DNA from: Flammeovirga agarivorans
GTDB taxonomy: Bacteria > Bacteroidota > Bacteroidia > Cytophagales > Flammeovirgaceae
Reading direction: 5' to 3'
DNA length: 64,000 bases
NCBI RefSeq assembly: GCF_012641475.1
Contig: NZ_JABAIL010000001.1
Span: forward strand, 434,001 to 498,000
The translations under genes and the position numbers were made by a program. The notes under the pieces are model-generated. The model was not told the DNA's origin. It saw only the letters and a list, made by a program, of their open reading frames with translations, and ran no database searches. This document shows, piece after piece, positions 43,138-53,033 of the stretch (its first letter is position 1; the number at the start of each line of letters is the position of its first letter).

Positions 43138-44643
43138 CTAAGCTTCGTCATAAGACCATTCTACACCATTTTTAGTGTCTTTAGCTACTACACCCATGTC
43201 TTTTAACTGAGCGCGGATAGCATCCACTTTATCATAGTCTCGAACTTCTTTTGCTTTCGCATAATCTTGAAGAATATATTCTAAAGCACTGAAGAAGTGA
43301 TCAGGAGTTTCCTCTTTCAAGCCTAGTACATCCTCAATAAAGGTGATATAATAATAGATCATATCATTAAAAGCTTGTTCTCCTAATTGAGCAGCAGGAA
43401 TATTACCCGCATGAACAGCATTGATTTTCTTTAATAAATTGAAAATACCCGCCATTGCTACTGCAGTATTAAAATCATCATTCATACCTCTATAAATAGA
43501 GTTGATAATGCTTTCAATATTTTTAGCCTGTTTTTCATTTACTTCCACAGATTCGTCAGCAGTATATTTCATGCTTTTTGCTAAACGAAGACCGTTCATT
43601 ACTTTTCTATATCCTTTGCGGGCAGCTTGAAGTGCCTCATTAGAGAAGTCTAAAGTACTACGGTATTGTGCTTGTAAAATAAAGAAACGGATAGTCATTG
43701 GTGAATAAGCTTCCTCTAGTAACTTATGTTTGCCTTCGAATAACTCTTCTAAAGTGATAAAGTTACCCAAAGACTTACCCATCTTCTGACCGTTGATCGT
43801 AATGAGGTTATTGTGTAACCAATACTTCGCAGGCTCTACATGATTACAAGCATTAGACTGAGCAATTTCAGCTTCGTGGTGTGGGAACTTGAGATCCATT
43901 CCGCCCCCATGAATATCAAAATGTTTGCCTAAGTACTTAGCAGACATTGCAGAACATTCTAGATGCCACCCAGGGAAACCCTCAGACCATGGAGAATTCC
44001 AACGCATAATGTGCTCTGGTTCAGCTTTTTTCCAAAGTGCAAAATCCACTTGGTTTTTCTTATCACTTACACCATCTAGGTTACGAGTTCCCTCTAGCAT
44101 TTCATCGATATTTCTACCCGATAGAGCACCGTACTCTTTGTCTTGATTGTATTTTACAACATCGAAATAGACCGATCCATTAGACTCATAAGCATACCCT
44201 GATTCCATGATTTTTTGAATCATTTCTATTTGCTCGATAATGTGGCCTGTAGCTCTTGGTTCGATACTAGGAGGAAGAACATTTAAAGCATCCATATCTC
44301 TGTGGTAACGATCAGTATAGTACTGTACCACTTCCATAGGCTCAATTTGTTCTAACTTTGCTTTTTTAGCGATTTTATCTTCTCCTTCATCAGCATCACC
44401 TACCAAGTGTCCTACATCAGTAATATTACGAACATAGCGTACCTTAAGGTCTTGGTGTTTTAAATATCTAAAGATAACATCAAAGGTAATGGCAGGACGG
44501 GCATGTCCTAAGTGTGCATCACCGTATACGGTAGGGCCACAGACATACATTCCTACGAAAGGAGGATTAAGAGGTTCAAAAAGCTCTTTCTTTCTTGAAA
44601 GTGTGTTATAAACTTTTAGTTTTTTTCTTAAATCTGGTTGCAT
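43138..44643 (-). CDS. cysS: Cysteinyl-tRNA synthetase
   Basis: A 501-residue class I aminoacyl-tRNA synthetase charging tRNA-Cys. It carries M-Y-V-C-G-P-T-V-Y (zinc Cys), the HIGH-type motif A-H-L-G-H-A-R, the zinc region W-H-L-E-C-S and [15 protein letters not shown], and the KMSKS-type K-M-G-K-S. The ATG at 44643 is used because the upstream TTG at 44706 adds a non-family tail. Full family length. A shared terminator follows. Confidence 0.97.
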   Translation of the reverse strand: MQPDLRKKLKVYNTLSRKKELFEPLNPPFVGMYVCGPTVYGDAHLGHARPAITFDVIFRYLKHQDLKVRYVRNITDVGHLVGDADEGEDKIAKKAKLEQIEPMEVVQYYTDRYHRDMDALNVLPPSIEPRATGHIIEQIEMIQKIMESGYAYESNGSVYFDVVKYNQDKEYGALSGRNIDEMLEGTRNLDGVSDKKNQVDFALWKKAEPEHIMRWNSPWSEGFPGWHLECSAMSAKYLGKHFDIHGGGMDLKFPHHEAEIAQSNACNHVEPAKYWLHNNLITINGQKMGKSLGNFITLEELFEGKHKLLEEAYSPMTIRFFILQAQYRSTLDFSNEALQAARKGYRKVMNGLRLAKSMKYTADESVEVNEKQAKNIESIINSIYRGMNDDFNTAVAMAGIFNLLKKINAVHAGNIPAAQLGEQAFNDMIYYYITFIEDVLGLKEETPDHFFSALEYILQDYAKAKEVRDYDKVDAIRAQLKDMGVVAKDTKNGVEWSYDEA

Positions 44644-44923
44644 GTTCGCAATTTTTATATGGTAGATTCTATTAGAATTGACACAAAGCTGTAAAGAAAG
44701 ACTCAAACCGAGAGGCTTCTTTTAAGTGTTTTCCAATAAAAAGTATAATTTCTAAAATTTAGGGAATGGTAATTTTTACTTGACATAAGGGATCAAGTAT
44801 TGATTTCTGAGAATCAACAACATCGTAATAAGATGATATATCTTGGGGTGATATTTAAGATGCTTTTCATAAATTACCGTCAATTTGATGATCAAAATTA
44901 GAAATAAATAATTGATATAGGAA

Positions 44924-45616
44924 ATGAAAAGAGCACTATTTCAATGGAGTGGGGGAAAAGATTCGTCATTTGCATTGTTTAAGGCCATGAAAGAGTGGAA
45001 TATCGAAGGATTATTCACATCATTATCAGCAGAATTCAAAAGAATAAGTATGCATGGTGTAAGAGAAGAACTGCTGGATTTACAGGCAGAATCTATCGGT
45101 TTGCCATTGCATAAAATGTTTTTAGAAGAAGATGCCACTCACGACACTTATGATAGAGAATTAGCGGTTCACCTTAAACCTTTTATTAACGATGGAATCA
45201 AAGACCTTATTTTAGGTGATATCTATTTAGAAGATTTGCGAAAGTACAGAGAGGACCAAATGGGAGCAATTGGTTTAACATGTAATTTTCCATTATGGGG
45301 AGGCGATACTCATCAGTTGTTTAAAGATTTTGTAGATGCAGGCTTTAAAGCGGTAACAGTAGCTGTAAATGATGAGTTGGGTGAGAAATTTATTGGAAGA
45401 ACATTGGACATGGACTTTTATAATGAACTTCCTGACGGTGTAGATCCTTGTGGAGAAAAAGGAGAGTTTCACACCTTTGTTTACGATGGACCTATCTTTT
45501 CAAAACCTATTCCATTTAAAATTGGAGATAAGTTGGTAAGAGAATACAATTACAAAGATGCAGACGGAAATCATATTCATTCCAAATTTCATTTTTGTGA
45601 TTTAGAAATGAAATAA
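44924..45616 (+). CDS. Dph6-related ATP-pyrophosphatase (diphthine-ammonia ligase-like)
   Basis: A 230-residue PP-loop enzyme with S-G-G-K-D-S-S at residues 9-15, a late G-E-K-G-E-F-H-T-F motif and the G-D-I-Y-L-E-D segment typical of the TIGR00290/MJ0570 family. Eukaryotic members amidate diphthine on EF-2, a modification absent in bacteria, so the bacterial substrate is unknown and the common name is only a homology label. Single gene, divergent from cysS. Confidence 0.9.
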   Translation: MKRALFQWSGGKDSSFALFKAMKEWNIEGLFTSLSAEFKRISMHGVREELLDLQAESIGLPLHKMFLEEDATHDTYDRELAVHLKPFINDGIKDLILGDIYLEDLRKYREDQMGAIGLTCNFPLWGGDTHQLFKDFVDAGFKAVTVAVNDELGEKFIGRTLDMDFYNELPDGVDPCGEKGEFHTFVYDGPIFSKPIPFKIGDKLVREYNYKDADGNHIHSKFHFCDLEMK

Positions 45617-45620
45617 TATC

Positions 45621-45650
45621 AAAAAAGCTTACAGTAATGTAAGCTTTTTT
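45621..45650. terminator. Bidirectional terminator overlapping a coding end
   Basis: AAAAAAGCTTAC and GTAAGCTTTTTT form a perfect 12-base stem with loop AGTAAT. The right part encodes the last residues (K-L-T-L-L) and the stop of the convergent minus-strand gene that ends at 45629. Confidence 0.88.
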
Positions 45651-46507
45651 GTTTTCTCTTTTTCAGGCATCAACTCGGGGAGTTTTCTCATAATAAACTC
45701 ACTTAATGTTCGAGGTGGTCGTCCTGTAATTTCTTCAAATTGATTAGTTGGCTTTACTTTTTTAGAAATTAAAATCAATGCAGGAAGAAAAAATAAAATC
45801 AATTTATCTTTCCAAGACTTTCCCCTTAAAGAGGTCGGTAACTTATTGCTGTGTTCAATTTCAAAAGGTAGTGATGCGGTAAGTTTAGCCGTCACTTCCA
45901 TAAAGTTTTTATTCTGAGGTCCAGTGATAGTTACAATCTCATTTTTAAACAATTGATGATCACTCGCCGCCATTAATATCACTTTTGCAACATCTAAGGC
46001 ATCAATCCAATTTAACTTGGTCTGATAGTTAGGAACAAACAATTTTTGATCTTTTGTGATGTCACTTTTAAAGTAAGTAATCAGGTTCTGCATAAATACC
46101 GTACTTCTGATTATACTATAGTTTAACTGACTTTCTTCTAGCATTTTTTCAACATTCCCAATAGGTAAATACCATGTTTTTTGGGCGTTAAAAATAGAAG
46201 ACATCACTATTTTTTTAATGTTTGATAGTTCACAAGCTTTGATGAAGTTTTGATAGTGAATTTTATCAAATGAGCTGTAAGAATCTGGCACACACAGAAA
46301 TACTACATCGATATCTTTTAAAGCATCTCGATAAGTAAAGGCTTGATGAAAGTCTAGAGTTCTAAACGTAACATCTTTATTGGAGATTACACTTCGCTGT
46401 CCAGTAAATACATTAAAGTCATCACTTCTGATGGCTCTATGCATTACCGAAGCACTAATGATACTCCTGGGGGCAGTAATTAGTATGTTCTGTTTTTCTA
46501 TATCCAT
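45629..46507 (-). CDS. NmrA-like NAD(P)-fold protein with a degenerate dinucleotide motif
   Basis: A 292-residue Rossmann-fold protein of the atypical short-chain dehydrogenase group (NmrA-like). The fold is visible in V-V-F-L-C-V-P-D (about 70-77), I-K-K-I-V-M-S-S (strand five), Y-S-I-I-R-S-T-V-F-M-Q-N and L-N-W-I-D-A-L-D-V-A. The expected glycine-rich T-G-A-x-G-x-x-G motif near the N-terminus is replaced by T-A-P-R-S-I-I-S (residues 11-18), with no glycine. Binding of NAD(P) is therefore doubtful, and it may be a redox sensor or regulator that lost catalysis. A hydrophobic segment (about 240-255) near the C-terminus is unusual. Confidence 0.8.
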   Translation of the reverse strand: MDIEKQNILITAPRSIISASVMHRAIRSDDFNVFTGQRSVISNKDVTFRTLDFHQAFTYRDALKDIDVVFLCVPDSYSSFDKIHYQNFIKACELSNIKKIVMSSIFNAQKTWYLPIGNVEKMLEESQLNYSIIRSTVFMQNLITYFKSDITKDQKLFVPNYQTKLNWIDALDVAKVILMAASDHQLFKNEIVTITGPQNKNFMEVTAKLTASLPFEIEHSNKLPTSLRGKSWKDKLILFFLPALILISKKVKPTNQFEEITGRPPRTLSEFIMRKLPELMPEKEKTKKLTLL

Positions 46508-46691
46508 TCCAAAGAATCAAAGGCAGTATTTTTAATAGGTCCACAAAAGTAAAAAAGCAACACTGATACACTTGTGTTTATTAACGCATATAAACATCCT
46601 TTTTTTGTTCTTTTTGGTGAATAAATATCAATTGATCGTATATATATTGTTACCTATATAATGTTAATCAATAGGTTGAATTTAGAGCAAT

Positions 46692-46720
46692 AAAAAAGGC
46701 GATCAACTGACCGCCTTTCT
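46692..46720 (-). terminator. Terminator after the FAD/Fe-S oxidase gene
   Basis: AAAAAGGCG and CGCCTTT pair around ATCAACTGAC; the A run on the left reads as T on the minus strand, about 25 bases beyond the stop. Confidence 0.75.
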
Positions 46721-46743
46721 ATATAAATATATTTTGTATTCAA

Positions 46744-49677
46744 TTATTTTATTGCGTCTAGAAGGATTTCTACTGGGTGCAGTGCCGTTCTTTCTGTACC
46801 ATCCTTGATTTGGTGTCTACAACTTGTACCTGCAGCTGCAATGATTACGTCTTCAGGTTGCTGTCTTACAGTTGGGAACAATACCAATTCACCTACTTGC
46901 ATAGAGATTTCGTAGTGCTCTTTTTCGTAACCAAAAGATCCCGCCATACCACAACATCCAGACGGAATAATCTGAACTTTGTAATTCTTTGGTAAGCTCA
47001 ACATTTGCTTTCCTGTTACCTGAGTACCTGTTGCTTTTTGTTGACAGTGAGTATGTAGCTTAATCAACTTTTCCTCCTCTGTAAACTGGTCTGCAGTGAT
47101 TCTTCCTGCTTTCATTTCTCTAGCAATAAACTCATCGATCATTAATGCGTTTTCAGCTAAATTCTTAGCATCATCTTTTTGATGAGCATGAACAATCGAA
47201 GGATATTCATCTCTAAAAGTCATAATCGTAGAAGGTTCGATACCAATAAGTGGTGTCTCTTCTGTGATGTAGTCTTTTAGCATCTCGATATTTTTACAAG
47301 CTAAATCTTTAGCTTCTGTAAGGAATCCTTTTGAGATATATGTTCTACCACTATCAACATGTGGTTGCCAGTGTACTTCGTATCCAAGCTTTTCTAACAG
47401 CTCAATTGTTTTCAATCCAATTTCTGTATCGTTGAAGTTAGTAAACTCATCACAGAAAATGTAAACCATTTTCTTCTCAGATTTCTTTTGAGTTCTTTTC
47501 TTCAACCAGCTTTTGAAAGTGAATTTATGAACTTTTGGAACAGAACGTTCCTGAGCAAAACCAGTGATTGATTTGAAAATACTTCCTGTAAGTGGATTAC
47601 TAATCATAAGATTAAATAAACCAGGAGTAAGCATTGCTAATTGTGTCAAATTAGGGAAATTAGCAATCAATTTAGCTCTTAAAGGAGCACCGTTTGCTTG
47701 GTAATATTGATGTAAGAACTCTGCCTTCAATTTTGCAATATCTACATTTGAAGGACACTCAGATTTACAGCCTTTACAAGATAAGCAAAGGTCCATCACC
47801 TCATAAATTTCATCGTGGTTGAAACGATTGATTTCATAAGGAGCTCTTAAGTATTCTCTTAATATATTGGCTCTTGCTCTTGTTGTATTCTTTTCATTTC
47901 TAGTAGCCATGTACGAAGGGCACATGGTACCACCAGTTTTTTCTGTTTTACGGCAAGCTCCAGCACCATTACAGAACTCAGCGGCTCTAATAATGCCTTG
48001 TTCGTATGAAAAGTCTAGTGTTGTTTTAATTTCTGGTGTTTCGATACCAGGCATAAAACGAAGACTCTCATTCATAGGAGGAGTATCGACAATTTTATTA
48101 GGATTGAAAATATTGTCATTATCCCAAGAACGTTTCACTCTTTCAATAAGTTTAAAGTTCTTTTCTCCTACCATGAATTCAATGAACTCACCTCTCAAAC
48201 GACCATCGCCATGCTCACCGCTAAGAGAACCTCTGTATTTCTTAACAAGTTTTGCAATCTCTTCGGCAATGGTTTTAAACATTTTATTCCCTTCTTCTAC
48301 TTTCAAGTCAAGAATAGGGCGAAGGTGTAATTCTCCAGAACCAGCATGTGCATAATGCACACAAGTCAGGTTATATTTATCTAAAGTTTTATTGAATTCG
48401 GCAATAAACGCAGGTAAGTCCTCTACATCTACAGCAGTATCTTCAATTACAGGAGCTGCTTTAGGATCACCGGGTACATTTGATAATAAACCAAGCCCAG
48501 CTTTTCTTAGGTCCCATACTCTTTTAACATCACTACCTTCTACTAATTTGTAGTAATGTCCCATACCTGCTGCTTTAAAAGCTTCTTCCAGTTCTTTGGC
48601 GACTTTTCTCATTTCCTCTTCAGAGTCTCTTGAGATTTCAGTTACCAATACTGCTGCAGGATCACCGTCTAAGAAAAAACGATTTTTACTATGCTCGATA
48701 CTGTTTTTTGTACAATCAAGAACATATTTATCCATCAATTCGACCGCTGTTGGGTCAAATTTTAGTGAAATAAGGTTGGCTTTTAATGATTCGTCAATTG
48801 AATCAAATTGTGCACAAAGTACACCTTTATATTTTGGTGGTGTTGGGTTACAGTGAAGCTTAATTTCAGTAATGAATATTAAAGTTCCTTCTGACCCAGC
48901 AATCAATTCGCAGAAGTTAAAAGGCTTGCCATTCGGATCGAAAGGTTGCATTCTTGCTAATAGATCTATGGCATATCCTGTATTTCTTCTTGGAATTGAA
49001 GGTTTTGGAAATTCTTTTGCGATTTCTTCTCTTACGTCGGCAGGAGCAAGCATCTCCTGTACATCTTTATAAAGACGTCCTTCAAGAGTATCTAATTTGG
49101 TTTTAGCTTCAAACTCTTCTAGAGTCACTTCTTTAAAGACAGCTTCTGAACCATCACTTAAAAAGCCTCGAACTTCTAATAAGTGATCTCTGGCACTTCC
49201 GTACTTTACAGAGTTAGATCCACATGAGTTATTTCCAACCATACCACCTACCATTGCTCTATTGGCAGTAGATGTTTCTGGTCCGAAGAATAAATCATAG
49301 TCTTTAAGATGTTTGTTTAACTCATCTCTAATCACACCTGGCTGTAACCTTACCCAGCCTTCTTCTTTATTTACTTCAAGAATGTTGGTAAATGTTCTCG
49401 ATACGTCAACAACAATACCATGTCCCACTACCTGACCAGCAAGAGAAGTACCTGCTGTTCTAGGGATTAATGAAGTATTATTCTCGTTGGCAAACTGAAT
49501 TAGTGTTTTAATGTCCTCTTCGTCTTGAGGAAATGCGACAGCCAAAGGCATCTCTCTGTAAGCAGAGGCATCCGTAGCATATAATGTCTTCATCACATCA
49601 TCAAAATGTAGTTGACCTTTTAGAGCCATATTCAATTTTTGAAGATGTCTGTTGCTAATATTCACTTTTGCTGTCAT
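46744..49677 (-). CDS. FAD-linked oxidase/4Fe-4S/CCG fusion dehydrogenase (YdiJ-like)
   Basis: A 977-residue three-part oxidoreductase. The N-terminal part is an FAD-binding domain of the GlcD/D-lactate dehydrogenase type (about 30-530), with R-T-A-G-T-S-L-A-G-Q, G-G-M-V-G-N-N-S-C-G and G-E-H-G-D-G-R-L-R. Next are two 4Fe-4S motifs, C-N-G-A-G-A-C-R-K then C-P-S-Y, and C-L-S-C-K-G-C-K-S-E-C-P (about 565-665). The C-terminal part is a CCG domain (C-C-G-M-A-G-S-F near 918). It would oxidise a D-2-hydroxyacid such as D-lactate or D-2-hydroxyglutarate and pass electrons to the quinone pool; substrate is not decided by sequence. Single gene with its own terminator. Confidence 0.94.
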   Translation of the reverse strand: MTAKVNISNRHLQKLNMALKGQLHFDDVMKTLYATDASAYREMPLAVAFPQDEEDIKTLIQFANENNTSLIPRTAGTSLAGQVVGHGIVVDVSRTFTNILEVNKEEGWVRLQPGVIRDELNKHLKDYDLFFGPETSTANRAMVGGMVGNNSCGSNSVKYGSARDHLLEVRGFLSDGSEAVFKEVTLEEFEAKTKLDTLEGRLYKDVQEMLAPADVREEIAKEFPKPSIPRRNTGYAIDLLARMQPFDPNGKPFNFCELIAGSEGTLIFITEIKLHCNPTPPKYKGVLCAQFDSIDESLKANLISLKFDPTAVELMDKYVLDCTKNSIEHSKNRFFLDGDPAAVLVTEISRDSEEEMRKVAKELEEAFKAAGMGHYYKLVEGSDVKRVWDLRKAGLGLLSNVPGDPKAAPVIEDTAVDVEDLPAFIAEFNKTLDKYNLTCVHYAHAGSGELHLRPILDLKVEEGNKMFKTIAEEIAKLVKKYRGSLSGEHGDGRLRGEFIEFMVGEKNFKLIERVKRSWDNDNIFNPNKIVDTPPMNESLRFMPGIETPEIKTTLDFSYEQGIIRAAEFCNGAGACRKTEKTGGTMCPSYMATRNEKNTTRARANILREYLRAPYEINRFNHDEIYEVMDLCLSCKGCKSECPSNVDIAKLKAEFLHQYYQANGAPLRAKLIANFPNLTQLAMLTPGLFNLMISNPLTGSIFKSITGFAQERSVPKVHKFTFKSWLKKRTQKKSEKKMVYIFCDEFTNFNDTEIGLKTIELLEKLGYEVHWQPHVDSGRTYISKGFLTEAKDLACKNIEMLKDYITEETPLIGIEPSTIMTFRDEYPSIVHAHQKDDAKNLAENALMIDEFIAREMKAGRITADQFTEEEKLIKLHTHCQQKATGTQVTGKQMLSLPKNYKVQIIPSGCCGMAGSFGYEKEHYEISMQVGELVLFPTVRQQPEDVIIAAAGTSCRHQIKDGTERTALHPVEILLDAIK

Positions 49678-49932
49678 TTGATATTAAATTTTGAATGTTT
49701 GGAACGATTCCTTATAAAAAATCTGTTAGTTCTGTTATTCTTTTACAAATATAATATTCGTTCAGTAAATATGTTTCACTGAGGGCGTTGAATTTATAAA
49801 TCAATTTGAAAAACTAATTTTTTATGTTTGGCATTATTTTTCGATTTTTGTTATTATGTACATGAGTTCAATGAAACTCAACTTACAGTTTTAGTGTATA
49901 CATTAATACGGAAGTACCTATTTTTTAATTGT

Positions 49933-50484
49933 ATGAGTATGAATAATAGTCTATTTAAGTTAATTGCGACTGTTTGTGGCATGTGGATTTTATCCATGTC
50001 TTCTGCTCATGCTCAATATTATGACGATTCTCAAATGATTGAAGATCCGTTGGTGAAGCCTACGATTTGGGCTAAACTGAAAGAAGCACCTACGGATGAG
50101 CATTTATGGGAAATGTACTTTGGGAAGAATCTATTTGATATTACTCCAGAGGAATATCAGCTGTATGAAGTGCTGAAAAGTGATTTGATGAAAGTTGATC
50201 TAGGTTTTCAGAACGAACAGGAGCAAGCTAGGATTAATAGAACTTTAGCACAGCAGGCAGTAACACAAAGTGACTACGAAAGTTGGACAAGGAATATCAG
50301 TTTGAATTTTGGACAGATAGAACTTTACTTTACAGAAAGGTTTAAATCATTAGGAAGTGAATATGTTCCTTATCATGAATTGTACCCTGACGATGAGTAC
50401 AACTTAACAAAGTGGGTCGATGAGCATGAATCTCGTCTCGAAGAGTTAGAAGATCTTAATGCTATTAATAACGGAGATTATTAA
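49933..50484 (+). CDS. Secreted protein of unknown function
   Basis: A 183-residue protein. The ATG at 49933 opens a signal peptide (about 1-27, S-S-A-H-A-Q); a TTG 105 bases upstream would bury it, so ATG is preferred. The mature part is acidic and helix-rich (P-T-D-E-H-L-W-E-M-Y-F-G-K-N-L-F-D and E-S-R-L-E-E-L-E-D), with no cysteines and no domain I can name. Probably periplasmic. Single gene, convergent with oxyR. Confidence 0.7.
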   Translation: MSMNNSLFKLIATVCGMWILSMSSAHAQYYDDSQMIEDPLVKPTIWAKLKEAPTDEHLWEMYFGKNLFDITPEEYQLYEVLKSDLMKVDLGFQNEQEQARINRTLAQQAVTQSDYESWTRNISLNFGQIELYFTERFKSLGSEYVPYHELYPDDEYNLTKWVDEHESRLEELEDLNAINNGDY

Positions 50485-50487
50485 TAC

Positions 50488-50525
50488 AAAAAGGGCAACT
50501 TTTAGAAAGAAAGTTGCCCTTTTTA
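50488..50525. terminator. Bidirectional terminator next to oxyR
   Basis: AAAAAGGGCAACTTT and AAAGTTGCCCTTTTT form a long stem with loop TAGAAAGA, between the secreted-protein gene and the convergent oxyR gene. Confidence 0.92.
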
Positions 50526-50527
50526 TT

Positions 50528-51472
50528 TTATCTCCATTCTACAACAGTACCTCTGTTTCTTGTCAACATTTCTTGAGGTACGCTATCTTTAATACTTGTT
50601 TCTAATGCATCAATTAAGCTTGCCTTTGCAAAATTTCTTGCATGGATTAAACTCACTTCTCTCATTGGCCTTTCTTCTGCGAAAGTTCTTATTTGATCTT
50701 TTGCATCTTCGGGAAGAAGGTCTGTAGCTAGTTCTGGTAGTAACGTAAAGCCACCTTCTCGGTCAACTAGGCGAATGAGCGTTTCAAGCGAACCACTTTC
50801 ATACGAAATAGGTAAACTACTATTCATCTTATTTGTCCTTTGGTAAGAGCAAAGGTTAATCATTTGATCTCTAAAGCAATGCCCAGCGCTCAATAACCAT
50901 ATATCGGGAGAAGCAACATCATTAAGACTTACTTCTAATTGATTTTCAAATTTATAGGTGGGATTGGTATACACCATAATCTCTTCATAGAATAAAGGAC
51001 GCTCCGAAATTCCAGCTTCATTAATTGGAGTCACTAACAATCCGACATCAATTAGGTCTTTATTCAACTGATGGATAATCTCTTCAGATTGTAATTCTTT
51101 TACAGTAAGCTGAAGATTTGGGAACTTCCTTGAGATTTCACCAACAAATAACGGTAGGAGGTATGGAGCCAACGTAGGAATTACTCCTAGTTTAAGTTCA
51201 CCACTTATTTCCCCTTTATGTTGTAAAATGATATCATCAATCTTTTTGGATTCAGCTAATACTATCTTTCCTTGTTCAATTATTTTTTTACCAATTTCTG
51301 TGGGAATAATAGGTTGCTTTCCTCTATCAAAAATAACTACATCTAAGGTTTCTTCGAGCTTCTTAATTTGCATACTCAGTGTTGGTTGAGTGACAAAACA
51401 AGCATCGGCAGCTGCAGAAAAACTTTGATATTGATCTACAGCAATAATATATTCTATTTGTGTGATAGTCAT
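50528..51472 (-). CDS. oxyR: LysR-family peroxide sensor OxyR
   Basis: A 314-residue LysR regulator. The N-terminal helix-turn-helix reads S-F-S-A-A-A-D-A-C-F-V-T-Q-P-T-L-S-M-Q-I. The redox pair is Cys199 and Cys208 in G-H-C-F-R-D-Q-M-I-N-L-C, at the same numbers as E. coli OxyR, so disulfide sensing of hydrogen peroxide is strongly supported. It would activate antioxidant genes. A 299-base divergent region separates it from queD. Confidence 0.96.
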   Translation of the reverse strand: MTITQIEYIIAVDQYQSFSAAADACFVTQPTLSMQIKKLEETLDVVIFDRGKQPIIPTEIGKKIIEQGKIVLAESKKIDDIILQHKGEISGELKLGVIPTLAPYLLPLFVGEISRKFPNLQLTVKELQSEEIIHQLNKDLIDVGLLVTPINEAGISERPLFYEEIMVYTNPTYKFENQLEVSLNDVASPDIWLLSAGHCFRDQMINLCSYQRTNKMNSSLPISYESGSLETLIRLVDREGGFTLLPELATDLLPEDAKDQIRTFAEERPMREVSLIHARNFAKASLIDALETSIKDSVPQEMLTRNRGTVVEWR

Positions 51473-51771
51473 TTGCTACGTAATTTGTGTGCACAAAAAT
51501 ACCAACTAAACACTTCGATGAAAAATTATAATTATTGTTTTAACTAAACAATTTATTTTTTCTACGGTTATGGTTATTGAAAGGGAGATTTTTAAAGTAT
51601 AACAGAAGTATTATACGTTATTTTTATGTGTTGCAACATCATTTGTGATAATGTTCTTAAACTAATTTAGATTGTTTATAGATAATTGCTTCTTCTCTTG
51701 TAACTTTGTGAATTCCTTTTTGATACATAATTTTTCGTCGTATATCCTACAAGGAGATTACAAAAGATTTA
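51473..51771. other. Divergent intergenic region of oxyR and queD
   Basis: AT-rich region of 299 bases. The string TAACTTTG at 51701-51708 fits the Bacteroidetes -7 box (TAnnTTTG) for queD, but I find no TTG at the usual distance for the -33 box, so this is a weak promoter call. No coding frame or strong hairpin seen. Confidence 0.35.
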
Positions 51772-52182
51772 ATGAAAGTAACAGTATCAAGAACGGCACA
51801 TTTTAATGCGGCACATCGTCTTCATAACCCGAATTTATCTGCAGAAGAAAATGCAAAGATCTTCGGTAAATGTAATAACCCGTATTATCATGGTCATAAT
51901 TATAACCTCACCGTAAAAGTAACGGGAGAGATTGACCCTATCACAGGATATGTAATTGATATGAAAGTTCTTAGAGACATTATTCAAGAACATGTTTTGG
52001 ATAAATTTGATCATAAAAATTTAAACGAAGAGTTGGACGAGTTTTCTTCAATTAATCCAACAGCAGAAAATATTTGTGTTGTGATTTGGAAGATCTTGAA
52101 AGATCAGCTTGAAGATAAATTTGACCTAAAAGTAATTTTATATGAAACAGAACGGAACTTCGTTGAATACCCTTCAATCTGA
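51772..52182 (+). CDS. queD: 6-carboxy-tetrahydropterin synthase (QueD/PTPS family)
   Basis: A 136-residue enzyme acting on 7,8-dihydroneopterin triphosphate, the product of GTP cyclohydrolase I, towards queuosine precursors (or biopterin in the PTPS branch). Zinc ligands are visible in F-N-A-A-H-R-L and Y-H-G-H-N-Y, and the catalytic Cys is in G-K-C-N-N-P. The C-terminal E-T-E-R-N motif also fits. It overlaps the downstream folE frame by 41 bases, so the two enzymes of consecutive steps are coupled. Confidence 0.94.
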   Translation: MKVTVSRTAHFNAAHRLHNPNLSAEENAKIFGKCNNPYYHGHNYNLTVKVTGEIDPITGYVIDMKVLRDIIQEHVLDKFDHKNLNEELDEFSSINPTAENICVVIWKILKDQLEDKFDLKVILYETERNFVEYPSI

Positions 52183-52873
52183 TTTGATTGAAAGAAATGG
52201 TATTGAGACATATAGAGAATCAGATATAGATGAAATTGGGGATAATCACATAGGAACGTCTTATGATACTCCTATGAAGAAAGACGCTTTTGAATTATCT
52301 GATGAAGAGAAGATCAAGAAAATTTCTTCTCACTTTAAGGAAATTATGGACGTTTTGGGACTAGACTTAACTGACGACAGTTTAAGAGGAACTCCAAATC
52401 GTGTAGCAAAAATGTATGTAAAAGAAATTTTCAGTGGTTTAAACCCTGAGAATAGACCAGATATTAAGTTATTCGATAATAAGTACAAGTACGATGAAAT
52501 GTTAATTGAAAAGAACATTCATTTTTACTCTAACTGTGAGCATCACTTTGTACCTATTATTGGTTTTGCACATGTTGCTTATATCTCTAATGGTAAGGTA
52601 ATCGGATTATCGAAAATCAATAGAATAGTGCAGCATTATGCTAAAAGACCTCAAGTACAAGAGCGTTTGACAGTACAAATTGCTGAAGACTTGAAGAAAA
52701 CTTTAGGAACAGAAGATGTTGCTGTACTTATTGATGCAAAACACTTATGTGTATCTATGAGAGGTATTGAAGATACTTACAGTGCAACTGTTACTTCTCA
52801 TTTTTCTGGTAAGTTTAAGGAAGAAGCAACTCGCAAAGAGTTCTTAAGCCTTGTTCCGAAATCATCAGAATAA
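52142..52873 (+). CDS. folE: GTP cyclohydrolase I
   Basis: A 243-residue enzyme that converts GTP to dihydroneopterin triphosphate, the shared precursor of folate and queuosine. Zinc and catalytic motifs are N-C-E-H-H-F-V-P, then S-K-I-N-R-I-V-Q-H-Y-A-K-R-P-Q-V-Q-E-R-L, and H-L-C-V-S-M-R-G-I. The first ATG (52142) lies inside queD and gives an N-terminal extension of about 44 residues before M-K-K-D-A-F; an ATG at 52274 is the alternative start without overlap. The core is complete in either case. Confidence 0.95.
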   Translation: MKQNGTSLNTLQSDLIERNGIETYRESDIDEIGDNHIGTSYDTPMKKDAFELSDEEKIKKISSHFKEIMDVLGLDLTDDSLRGTPNRVAKMYVKEIFSGLNPENRPDIKLFDNKYKYDEMLIEKNIHFYSNCEHHFVPIIGFAHVAYISNGKVIGLSKINRIVQHYAKRPQVQERLTVQIAEDLKKTLGTEDVAVLIDAKHLCVSMRGIEDTYSATVTSHFSGKFKEEATRKEFLSLVPKSSE

Positions 52874-52896
52874 AATATATTTCAAAAATATTCTAG

Positions 52897-52938
52897 GAAA
52901 GAGATGGATACTACTGTGTTCATCTCTTTTCTTTTTAA
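52897..52938 (+). terminator. Terminator after queD-folE
   Basis: GAAAGAGATG pairs with CATCTCTTTT (one G-U) around a 14-base loop and runs into CTTTTT. Confidence 0.75.
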
Positions 52939-53033
52939 GGAAATACTTTTAATTTGTATTAGAGTATTTAAAGCAAACCCTTTTCAATGCTAGATACTGT
53001 CTATAAGCTATAAACCCTTCTCTTCATAAAAAC

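Noticed and set aside
46600-46690. Palindromic AT stretch before the FAD oxidase terminator
   Set aside because: The pairing is only AT alternation (TATATATA) with no defined arms.
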